From Archilochus colubris (taxonomy: Eukaryota; Chordata; Aves; Apodiformes; Trochilidae), in contig CM041083.1 in assembly GCA_023079485.1 (NCBI GenBank), positions 171,981,480-172,045,479 on the forward strand: a stretch of DNA of 64,000 nucleotides. Reading direction: 5' to 3'. Within the stretch, counting starts at the first letter, position 1, and each line of letters begins with the position of its first letter. Below are positions 46,801 to 56,718 of this stretch, piece after piece. Under the pieces are notes generated by a model. The model saw only the letters and a program-made list of their open reading frames with translations. It did no database searches and had not been told where the DNA came from. The position numbers and the translations under genes were made by a program.

Positions 46801-49779
46801 TCTAGCAGTGAAACTCTTGTCTCTGCCTGACAGCTGTGGAGAGGGAAGAGACCAAGTTTAGATGCAAAGCCTGGAAAGGAAGTCAGGCCACCAGGGAGCT
46901 AACCAGTGACCCTGTCACATCATCAAGTCTTTCTTTTCCTCCACTTTTTGAGTTCTGGGAGGCAGATCAAGTTCATTTCTTTTCCTTCAGTGAAATTTGG
47001 ATAAACACTGCAGCACTGAACCATGAAGCTGTTCTTTATCATCACAGTGCACTGACTGCATCTTTAGGTTTGAATCCTAACCGAGCTTTGGAAATCAGAC
47101 CAGAGCTACATAGTTCAGGGTAAATGTCCAAGAGCTTATTATTCAGGCTTAAGTACACTGTCTAATGGCAGGTAAAAATCAGTGCAAGATGTTATCACAG
47201 AGGACCTGCACAAGTTATAAAAATGAAAATTATTACTTCCTAAGTGTTTTGGCTATTTTTTTAAGATAAATTCATGGGATAATACTTATGGCTTAGTTAG
47301 TAAACTTATTAAATCCAAGGAATTAGAAACTACTAAGCAACTTCAACTGTATCTGGTGTCTCCACAAGAAAAAATCATCTCCACATTTTTATTTCTGTAG
47401 CACTGTACATCCCAGGATCAACAGATCCAGGCCTCTGTGGTTTAAAAACTGTCATCCTTTCTTGTCTTTAAGGAGATAAATGGACTTCAAATTAGTGTAG
47501 CTGCTTGTATCAGAGCTAGGAGATATTTGCTTCCATGAAATTGAAAAGTAAAATCATTATTTAAATCAAAAGATGCAGACCTTTTTATTAATTTCTGTAT
47601 TTTTGCAAATACTGAGTACAAGTAGAGTTTGTAAGCAGAGATCTTACCTGCCAGCAGGTCACTTCCAGCTCTGTCCAGTCCCTGCCTCTCCAGGGATTTG
47701 GGTTCCACAGCCTCTCCAAGCAACCTTCTCCAGTGCTCTGCATAAGCAGGTAAAAGTCAGTCTCCAGGAGATTCACTGCAGCTCCCAAATCAAAGGAGTC
47801 CTGGCACTGCTTTCTTAGGTGAGGCTCAGCTCTTTGCACAGTAATAGATAAGGGCAGAAATGCACTTTCTAGCCAACTAAAATCGCAGCAGGACACTACT
47901 GATTTACATTAAAAAAAAAAAAAGCATTGCAGGATTTTATTATGTCTGTGATCAGATCTTATTTACATGTGAACATAAAAACAACATATGTACTCATTTC
48001 TATCAGCTGTAACATTACAGCAAGGGATGATTTATGCTAAGAGACATGGCAATTTAGTGGAAGCAGAGGGTGTCATGGAAATCTTTATACTAAAACACAA
48101 ATGAGGAAACAGTAAACAATTTCAGTATTAGAGTTCAGGATAACAACCACCTGCTTGGATTCAAGGGAGGGGAAATCCATACAAGCTGCAAGCTCCTGCT
48201 TCATTCAGCCTGCTGGCAAGGCTTTGGTACCAGGCACTGCTGTCACGTTCCACCCAGCTTCTGAATGCCAGGTTTGCAATGTAAAATACTTAAACATAAT
48301 CCTTGCCTCTTCCAGTTCATAATTCTCCCAAGCAAATGTGAATATGGAGTAAATTCCAGAGTGAGGGAACCTTGTTCCCAGAGAAACTGATGTTTTCTAC
48401 TTGTGTAGCTGCATTTCAAGCAGCATTTGCACACAGTGCTTTTCTGTCCCCATTTCTCTATGTGTGTTGTTGAGGAATGTCTGCAGTAGTTTTAATCTGA
48501 CATAAATCTGGCCTGTCATTAACATGGTTTAGTCCCATCAATCTTGTTCCCTTCTCCCTTGTACCAACTCTATCAGTCATGTACCTGAGCTGTTAATTCC
48601 ATCAGTGAATGCATCCTATTGAAAAAAAATATAATTCCCCTTTTGCTTAGTCAGGTTTAGCTTCATGCTGTGTTTAATCTGCTCTAGCTCTGCCTCATCC
48701 CCTCCCTGCAGTGCCCACAGCATGCTAGAGAACAAATTCATTGGTATTTTTCATTTTTCTTCTGAACCAAATCAGTTCACTGATCCAGTTCACTGCACAG
48801 CCACTCCAGTAACAGGGCAAGCATGAGGAACAAGTGGTTGGGTCTGAAAAGCAGGTGCCTCTCTTCCAATAGCAGCCTAGACATATGCTGGTTTAAATGT
48901 CCTGTTTGAGCCGTTTCTCTCACAGAACTCTGACAAATGAAATGTGAATAAACACGTTTACAAGGATATAAACCTGCAAGCTTTTCAACATACAACCATA
49001 GTAGAACACGGACTTGTAGTTTGTCACTTTTTGCTTGTTGTAATCTCTTTTCTCAGTGGAGTCACCATCACATTAAAAAATACCCACATGTATTTACTTC
49101 ATGATCTGTACAAAACCTCTGAGCACATGCCCAGAGCCAAAATAAATCCTGAAGAGAAACAGATTAGAATAATTCAGTCAACAAAACTGTTTTAGTTTCA
49201 CAGATTAGTCTTTAATAGCCACAAACATAAAGTGAAGAAATTGAGACAATTAAATATATTAAACTTCAAAACATTACTAGGAAAGCTCATTTTAAGTTTT
49301 ATAAAGGAATAATACTTCATGTCTTTGTTGTGACAAAGCAAAAATTCTGATTTCTTCTCCACCAGCCAGACTGTTATTCTGCCTCTTGATCTATGCTTAG
49401 CTAAGGTTTATTTTTAAATTATTTTTTAATGAGAACGAGTTTAATGATTTCTGAGTGGCACTTCAGTCAAGACTTTTCCTCCAGCAGGACGTGTAGGTTA
49501 ACCCAAAGAAGGGCCACTTTTCAAGTTCTGAACAGATCTACAGCCAGAGGCCAACCAGCACCCTGCCCTCCAAGAAACCTAGTGCTACCTGCTCACTTTG
49601 CTTTCAAGCCCCCTCCACTTGCACAAATGCTTTTTCAGTTCTCCGTGTCCTCAAGCAGCCCTTTGCACTGAGGCAAACAGAAGCAGAAAAAGCCATTTCT
49701 CCTTGCAAGCGGGATGTCTGCCTCTTGGGAGCCTTCCTGGAAAGCTGCTTCCCTCACAAGTGACACCCAGAGCCGTCAA
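43820..49779. other. Intergenic between SUCLA2 and NUDT15, nothing recognised
   Basis: Unique AT-rich sequence with a short TA-rich palindromic stretch near 44890-44912 and minor A or T runs. No gene or named repeat is seen. Confidence 0.5.
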
Positions 49780-49957
49780 ACCCCGGGCCCTGCCTCCCTC
49801 CCCGGCCCGCCTGTGGGCACACACCCGGGGGAGGAGAGGAGCCACGGCTCCCCCTAAGCGGCTCCGCGGGGAGGGACAGGCGGGAAAAGCCGAGGGAAGT
49901 CCCTTCATGCCCTGACAGGCACCTGGCCCCGACGGGACATCCCCACCGCCACCGCAG

Positions 49958-49969
49958 CGCGCATGCGCG
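49958..49969. promoter_or_regulatory. Perfect palindromic NRF-1 site, NUDT15 promoter
   Basis: The 12-mer CGCGCATGCGCG is a self-complementary, full match to YGCGCAYGCGCR. It lies 129 bp upstream of the NUDT15 start codon, a typical NRF-1 position. Function is inferred. Confidence 0.65.
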
Positions 49970-50098
49970 TCTCCCGCCCTCCCAAATCCCGTCCCCCCTC
50001 CGGGTACCGGTCCCCATAACCCAACTCTCGGTCTTATCGGAGGAGCCGCCTCCGCCCGCTGTGCTCCTGACACAACGGGACCTCCCCGGCCAGCTCTC

Positions 50099-50250
50099 AT
50101 GGCCGAGGCGGCGAAGCCCCCGCGGCCCGGGATCGGCGTGGGGGTGGTGGTCACCAGCTCCGCGCACCCCAACTGCGTCCTCCTGGGCAAGAGGAAAGGC
50201 GCGCTGGGGGCCGGCACCTACCAGCTGCCCGGAGGACACCTGGAGTTCGG
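50099..50250 (+). CDS. NUDT15: NUDT15 coding exon 1 (residues 1-51)
   Basis: It starts [20 protein letters not shown] and ends LPGGHLEFG at the donor CGG|GTAGGA, phase 2. It holds the beginning of the Nudix box. Confidence 0.96.
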
Positions 50251-51475
50251 GTAGGAGCCCCGAGCAACCTCCCTAAAACCCCTACCCCCTTCCCGTCACC
50301 CACGGAACCGGAGCCCGGTCCGGGTCCTGTCCTCCCGCTGCTCTGCTCCGCTCCGCTGAGGCGGCCGCACCGTGCCCCCCCCTTCCCCGCCCGCAGGGAG
50401 AGCCTGGCGGACTGTGCCGCGCGGGAGACGCTGGAGGAGGCGGCGCTGCCGCTGCGCAACTTGCGCTTCGCCTCCGCCGTCAACTCAGTGTGCACCGCGG
50501 CGCGGTACCACTACGTCACTGTCCTCATGAAGGGCGAGGCCGAGCCAGGGGCGGAACCGCGCAACTGCGAACCCGAGAAGAACGAGGGTGAGGAGGGTCC
50601 GCGGAGGGAGGAGGTGGGGGGAGGAGGGTCACCCCCTGCCCAGGGGGGTGGCACTCGAGGATGGGTGGAACGGGGAGTGGAGCCGTGGTCCGGGTTCCTC
50701 GGGACGGAGAGCTGCGCTACGGCGGTTCTCGTCCCCGGCTGCGTCAACATACGCGTCTGAGCGCGTTTCAGCTTCATTTATTTGCCATTTCCCTTTCTTG
50801 CCTCACGCTTATTGACATGATGAGGCCGGGGAGCGGCCACGGGTACGTTTTTTCTAGAGTTGTGAGGAAAAGGCAGTGGAACGAGCTCCTCAGGGAAGCA
50901 GTTACGGCACCGCGCTTGGATGATGCTCTCAGGCACATGGGGTGGTTCTTGGGGTGCCCTACGCAGGGACAGGAGTTGGACTTGATGGTCCTGATAGGTC
51001 CCTTCCAACTCGGCAGATTCTCCGACTGTATTTTAAAACGCTCATTTCGAGCAGAGCCAAGACTTGAGGGGAGGAGAATCATAGAATGGCATCGGTTGGA
51101 AGGGACCTCAGAGATCCAAGCAAATAATACATTTAACTATAATAAAAATATTAATTTTAAATACTTACATTAAATTCAAATGTTTAAATTGTTAAATAAT
51201 ACATTTCAAATGACTGCAAAAGATACTTTGAATCTGCATTGGCAATTTATGCGCAATTCACCCAGGATTGCAGAGGGACAATTGTGGCATCATTATTTTT
51301 ACGCTCTGCCATTTTTTTTCTCCCTGCAGGTTGGGAATGGGTGAAGTGGGATGAATTTCCTCCAGCAGACCAACTGTTCTGGGCCTTACGCTGTTTAAGA
51401 GAGCAGGGTTACAATCCCTTTACAGAAGAGCTCGATCATCTCAAGGGTTACACAGGAAGCCACCAACTGGGGTAA
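50099..51475 (+). CDS. NUDT15: NUDT15: Nudix hydrolase 15 (3 coding exons)
   Basis: The product is a MutT-like Nudix hydrolase. In human it hydrolyses nucleotide triphosphates, notably thio-dGTP/thio-GTP, and is known as MTH2. Exons 50099-50250, 50397-50587 and 51330-51475 join to 489 nt: 162 residues plus TAA (human 164). The Nudix box is visible from G46 to A67 with the G-x5-E-x7-RE-x2-EE spacing: G46, E52, R60-E61, E64-E65. The conserved N-terminal strand [10 protein letters not shown] and the C-terminal [18 protein letters not shown] also fit. R135 aligns with human Arg139 and V16 with human Val18, both pharmacogenetic positions. The loop before EPEKNEG is two residues shorter than in human. 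Intron 1 is only 146 bp and GC-rich; intron 2 (742 bp) carries CR1 remnants. The ATG has C at -3 and G at +4; I chose it because the protein aligns with the family from there. Confidence 0.97.
50397..50587 (+). CDS. NUDT15: NUDT15 coding exon 2 (residues 51-115)
   Basis: Acceptor CGCAG|GGAGAG, donor GAGG|GTGAGG, phase 1. It holds the catalytic ARETLEEAA helix of the Nudix box and the strand [13 protein letters not shown]. Confidence 0.96.
50855..51026 (+). mobile_element. CR1-like 3' fragment in NUDT15 intron 2
   Basis: gtggaacgagctcctcaggg, gttggacttgatggtcctga and gtcccttccaactcggcag follow CR1 3' layout. It is diverged and ends agattctccgactg. Confidence 0.75.
51075..51117 (-). mobile_element. 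43-bp CR1 tail in NUDT15 intron 2
   Basis: gaatcatagaatggcatcgg then ttggaagggacctcagaga is the antisense CR1 terminus. It faces the preceding fragment about 50 bp away. Confidence 0.8.
51330..51475 (+). CDS. NUDT15: NUDT15 coding exon 3 (residues 115-162 and stop)
   Basis: Acceptor CTGCAG|GTTGGG. It encodes [20 protein letters not shown], ends GYTGSHQLG and stops with TAA at 51473-51475. Confidence 0.96.
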
Positions 51476-53859
51476 AAACTAATTGTACATTATGGAACAC
51501 ACCAAAGGACAGAGATGCCTTTTAGGTGTAAAAGAGAACAAGATACATATGGCTCATTCTGCCCGTGTGGAAATGCTACGCTTCCCACAGCCAAAAAGAT
51601 GCCAAATGTTTCAGTGCTTCCACTGTATCTCACGTAACAGTTGTCTCTCCTTCCAGACCTATTTCTGGCTTTAGTGGTTAACAATGTCTTCTTTTACAGA
51701 AAACCTAGTGTTTTATCTGGTTAATCTTTTTATGGATAAATAGCCCTTTTGAAGTTTAGTTTACAAGCTGACTCATTTGGAAACAGTTGCTGCATTAGGC
51801 CCAAGAGAAACTGATTTATTTAGGCCCCCTTCCTGCTTCCAGTCTAAAACTACCTTGTACATCATGCTGCTTTCCTTTCATTGTAACTCTTGGACCAATT
51901 TTTAGCCTTGTCTCTTAGCTTCAGTAAAGATATTATCATGAACAAAAGTCACATTTTCCAGATTAGGCCTTGTTCTCCTGCAGACAGTAATATATACTTG
52001 AAAATTGGGGGATTATAAACATGAAAGGGTCACAGGGGCTTGTATGGAATGAAAATTCCTGCTTGCTTCCCCCTTCATTTCAGTTCTGTTTGCAGCCTCG
52101 GTTACATTAGAATTGATCTGCAGAAGCAGTTCAGGTGTCTGCAGCTGATGCCAATTCCTGATCATGTTACTAAACTCTTAATGGTTTACAGCAAAGATGG
52201 GTGTAATTCTGTACTGGGCTACTGGGATATGACAGCATAATAAATTTTCAGTTTGATATGATCAGATGACTGAATTTGTAGAAAATGAAATCACAGTATA
52301 CAAGGATATATAAAAAACCAATGAGTTTATACTTTTAATTTTTCTAGAATCTAACCAAATTTAATTCTGTTCCATCTGTAGTCATTAAGATATCAGCAAT
52401 TAATTTTAGGATAAGACTTTTTTTAAAAATCACAAATTGGCTCATTTTTTCTCTTCAGGGTTCAAGTTTTTACCTGTTAGGGCATACCCATCGTTCAGAA
52501 TGTTCTGAAATACCTTTAATTTCTTTTAAATAAAGCAGAAACAATATTGAAAGATTAAAATGGTCTGAAATTATTAATCGACTTGTCAGTTCTTACAATA
52601 GATGAGTTTGAAGGGTTTAAAGTTCTTTGCACATACATTTTCTTAAATGAAAATGGCATTTTGCAGAGGAGAGTGATACTGACCATCAGAAGCCTTCTGC
52701 TTAGCATCTGAAGTACTAACTGTGCAACTTTCCTTAGGACAGATATTCTTTGAAGTGAAGAAGAGAATGTTGTAAAGCAGTTTTGCAATGGAAATATCAC
52801 TGAAAATTCCTTTACTACTAGATCTTTGTAGAGAGCTTATTTTTTCTATTCAAAAGTGGAGATTTTCTTCCTGAGTGCAGCTTTATGTACACTGAAAATT
52901 ATTCCATTCAGATGTCAATAAAAAGGCTGTAGAAAGAGTTGACAGATGTCCTCTCCATCTGCCCCATACAATAATTTTATTTTTTTTTAATTTTAAAAAA
53001 ATTAAAACAGTTTAGTACAATTTTAACTTTTAGAAGGCATCTAGCTACTGATGGAAAATGGGCATCCCTGTAAAATGATCTGTCATGCAATAAATATTTT
53101 GTTACTGTTAATGGTAATATTCATTCTGTCTTTTGTAAATAGACAGGTCATTACTGAAATGAGGACATGAACAGTATCTCCATATGTCAGGGTTTCAGTA
53201 TCCTTTCTAAGTGCACTGATTAAATGACTACAGTGCATTTACTGCAATCTGCTGTCAGCAATCCCTAACTTAACTTGTTTTGAAAGTGTCACACATTTGT
53301 ATTTCTCCCTCCCTCCACCCATAAGTCTGATTCTCACTATTTTTTGGCTGCTAAGACTGAGTCCTCTCAACTAAATGTTATGTTTGTTTTGATTTTCAGT
53401 ACTTTTACTAAACAGGAAAATGTAATATGTACACATCTAAGCCCTGAATAACAGAACACAGTTAAAACTTTGTGGGTTGCTAAATTGCATGTATGAGACA
53501 GAATTCACCTAAAAGGACATTACAGTTCTCCAGCACTCAGAAAGATACTGAGGAACAGTGTATTGTTTGGAGCACTGATTAGGGCGCATCTTATATCCAG
53601 AATCTGAACAGTGGGCAGAGGTGTCTTCTTACCTGTTTCTTAGATGCAACACATTGGTCCCCTTTAACCCTTTAGCAGCCTAGCAAACAATCCAGAAAAA
53701 GCAGTCATTGCTTCTGAACAATATGTGTCTGGAAACAATCACCCACCTTCATAATATTTTGGTTAATAATACTGATACAACTATGTAAGAATTTTGGGTA
53801 GATTGTACATCTCACTTTCCATCACTTAATTATTTCCATTTGTATTTCCTTCCAAGAAA
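51476..53859 (+). other. NUDT15 3' UTR and convergent intergenic sequence
   Basis: This AT-rich sequence follows the NUDT15 stop. Plus-strand AATAAA hexamers occur at 52239, 52529, 52917 and 53089, so the 3' UTR could be about 0.8 to 1.6 kb. I cannot choose among them. No further coding exon is recognised. Confidence 0.5.
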
Positions 53860-54621
53860 AGTGCTGGGTCCTGCACTTTGGCCACAACAACCCCATGGGG
53901 AGCTCCAGGCTGGGCACAGAGTGGTTGGAGAGCAGCCAGACAGAGAGGGACCTTGGAGATTGGATTGACAGGAAGCTGAACATGAGCCAGCAGTGTGCCC
54001 AGGTGGCCAAGAAGGCCAATGGCATCCTGGCCTGTATCAGGAACAGCGTGGCCAGCAGGTCCAAGGAAGTGATTCTGCCCCTGTACTCAGCACTGGTGAG
54101 GCCACATCTGGAGTCCTGTGTCCATTTCTGGGCCCCTCAGTTCAGGAAGGATATCGAAGTCCTGGAGCAGGTCCAAAGGAGGGCAACCAGGCTGGTGAAG
54201 GGACTCGAGCACAGACCCTATGAGGAGAGGCTGAGGGAGCTGGGGCTGTTCAGCCTGGAGAAGAGGAGGCTCAGAGGAGACCTCATCATTCTCTACAACT
54301 CCCTGAAAGGAGGGGGTAGCCAGGTGGGGGTTGGTCTCTTTTCCCAGGCAACTCTCAGCAAGACAAGAGGGCATGGTCTCAAGTTGTGCCAGGGAAGGTT
54401 TAGGTTAGATATTAGAAAGAATTTCTTTACAGAGAGGGTGATCAGACATTGGAATGGGCTGCCCAGGGAAGTAGTGGATTCTCCATCCCTGGAGATATTT
54501 AAAAAGAGACTGGATGTGGCACTCAGTGCCATGGACTGGTTACTGCAGTGGTAGTGGATCAAGGGTTGAACTTGATGATCTCAGAGGTCCCTTCCAACCC
54601 AGCCAATTCTATGATTCTATG
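53860..54621 (+). mobile_element. CR1 LINE with open ORF2 C-terminus
   Basis: It starts agtgctgggtcctgcacttt and ends ccaattctatgattctatga. Positions 53895-54554 form a 219-codon open frame, the C-terminal part of CR1 ORF2 (reverse transcriptase polyprotein), including [20 protein letters not shown] and [20 protein letters not shown]. It is 5'-truncated and so not autonomous. It is the best-preserved CR1 in the window. Confidence 0.92.
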
Positions 54622-55602
54622 AAAAGCATGTCCTTACAAATGAGAAGACAAAAGAGACCAGTGAGCTGTGTCATAACGTGTTAAGGGAAACATGTAGGGA
54701 AGAAAATACTAATCCCATGGTAGAAGGCATTAAGAAACTGCATTTTGTGATATTGTGTGTCAGTCTGATCACATATGTTTAAGAAAAAACAATGTGAACT
54801 AGAACAGGAGTAGGCAAGGATGACTGGGCAGGTGTATTGGGATTGAGTTGTAGAGGAAATATAATTGTCTATAAAGAGATTTGGGGTAAACACTGAAAAA
54901 TAAGATTATACCCAAAAAATGGTTAAAATATGTAAGGATATGAGTAACTTGAAACTGAAAAATAGAGGTGAAATTTTAATAACACTGAACATACTTCCAA
55001 AAGAAACACCTGAGACAAAACCAAATTCCCCATTTCTTTAAAAAAAACACTTCCCTGTGTTATGTGTCCTTTTCATTTCTACATCTTTAGGGGACTTCTG
55101 TCTATGTTGGTCACATGTGGCAGTGCTACTGCCAGCAATATTATTTGAAAGATTGAGCAAATGAAGAAGGATCTGATTTATCAGACACTTCCTATGAGGA
55201 AACTACAGAATAGAAAAGTGGAGAGAACAATCAACTGTTCTTCAGGAAGCCTCTTTGCAGAGCAGAAACCTGTAACTGCCGTGATCAACAGATCACATTA
55301 GTTTTCTCATTTGATCAGAGGGCAACTTAAGGGAAGAGTAGCTATCATAAAATTAATCCTTAAGAAAAAAAAAATAAAACAAAGACAAAGGAAAGGAAAG
55401 CCAAGGAATGTGCCTTTGGAAAGATGAAAGAACATTTTACCTGAGGCAGGAAATGCAACAGCTGAAGTAAACAAATCACCAGGTTCAAAGAACTGAAAAG
55501 AATACTGATGACAAGAATAAAGAATCTGTGAGCACTTTGAACAGAAAGGAGCTGAACCTGGAGCATACCCCAAAGCATGTCATCTTCAGGATTCCAGGAT
55601 GC
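54622..55602. other. Intergenic, nothing recognised
   Basis: AT-rich unique sequence between the CR1 copy and the minisatellite. Confidence 0.5.
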
Positions 55603-55712
55603 TTAACCAAAGTACTGGTGAAGTTTAACCAAAGTACTGGTGAAGTTTAACCAAAGTACTGGTGAAGTTTAACCAAAGTACTGGTGAAGTTTAACCAAAG
55701 TACTGGTGAAGT
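55603..55712 (+). repeat. Minisatellite: 22-bp unit, five perfect copies
   Basis: A 22-nt unit beginning ttaaccaaagtactggtg repeats five times head to tail without a mismatch. It lies about 260 bp beyond the inferred MED4 transcript end. Confidence 0.95.
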
Positions 55713-55974
55713 CTTGTGAACAGGCAGTCCATGTTTCTGCCTCAGGGTCTGCCTAGTTATGTATGTACCTGATAAAGCTCAGCTGAGAAGGACAGACTCC
55801 CAGTTCCTGACTGCTCAGCTCCTTCTAATACTGACTTAGAATTCTGCAAAGGGAAATTTGGAGTGCAAACTTCAGAAATTAAATTAGAATTCAACCCCAT
55901 ACCAAGATAAAATATACTGAATACTAAAATTACACAGTAACTCAGGTAGCTTAAGTTTGCAAAATGAAACAAAG

Positions 55975-56545
55975 TTACATCAAAGCTGAGTTTATTTATG
56001 ACAATTCACGATATATTACAAAAATTACAAACAATTTTTTACATCTTATTGCTGTATTTTTGTCTCAGCACACAGATGATAAAGAACATAAGATTTAGGC
56101 AGTAACAAAAAAGATATTAAAATTACAAATTTCATGTCTCATTTCTGTGCCATAAAAAAAGGTTATCCTCAAAAGAGTAAGTTTACTAACATACATAACA
56201 AGGGGATTCCCCTTACACCTTTTTTCCCAGGAACTTTTGTCATCTAATGTATAGTAAATATATACACACACGTCTCTTGCAAACATACACATTCACACAT
56301 ATACATAATCACTGGAAATTTGACATTTCTCCAGCAGAAAGCTCCCAGTCACTTTATTTGAACAATGGAAAAAACTGTCTAAAGGCCATGGGTTTATATT
56401 AGTCACCCTATTTCTAAGCCAGCTGTTATCCTACCTGTACAGAGGCCACCAGAAGAGCAAAAAATTGTAGTTTGTGGCAAACAGCATCGACCCTACCTTC
56501 ACCACAGGAAAGGTTTGCTAAGGATACTGCCCCTCCCTCTCAAGC
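55975..56545 (-). other. MED4: MED4 3' untranslated region (end approximate)
   Basis: An AATAAA hexamer on the minus strand at 55991-55996 lies about 550 bp after the MED4 stop, so cleavage near 55,975 is likely. The UTR is AT-rich and has no other recognised element. Confidence 0.6.
55991..55996 (-). terminator. MED4: Poly(A) signal of MED4
   Basis: AATAAA on the minus strand, the nearest canonical hexamer at a plausible distance from the MED4 stop. Confidence 0.6.
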
Positions 56546-56718
56546 CTAGTCTGAGTCACTGCTGCTGCTTGAAGAGTCTGTGGACATAACTTCTACATCA
56601 TCTTCGTTCTCTTTATTGTGTCCTGGAGGCTCCAACAGGAAGTCATTACTATGGTTAGGAGGTAGCATGTTCATTGACATATCACTGGACTGCCAAGGAT
56701 ACTGAGGAGCGAGCACAT
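56546..56718 (-). CDS. MED4: MED4 coding exon 7 (residues 210-266 and stop)
   Basis: Acceptor CTCCAG|ATGTGC. It encodes [20 protein letters not shown], then [20 protein letters not shown] and DSD, with TAG at 56546-56548. Confidence 0.96.

Larger units (their letters stand above)
49780..50760 (+). promoter_or_regulatory. NUDT15: NUDT15 CpG-rich promoter island
   Basis: The GC- and CpG-rich stretch begins about 320 bp upstream of the NUDT15 ATG and runs through exons 1 and 2 into intron 2. No TATA box is seen. A palindromic NRF-1 site and a weaker CTCF-like core (minus strand, 49846-49860) lie inside. Limits are by eye. Confidence 0.75.
50588..51329 (+). other. NUDT15: NUDT15 intron 2
   Basis: A 742-bp intron. 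Its start belongs to the CpG island and its middle holds two CR1 remnants in opposite orientations. Confidence 0.9.

Noticed and set aside
49651..50239. Long minus-strand open frames over the NUDT15 promoter (188 and 161 codons)
   Set aside because: Shadows of the CpG island and of NUDT15 exon 1 with no conserved motif.
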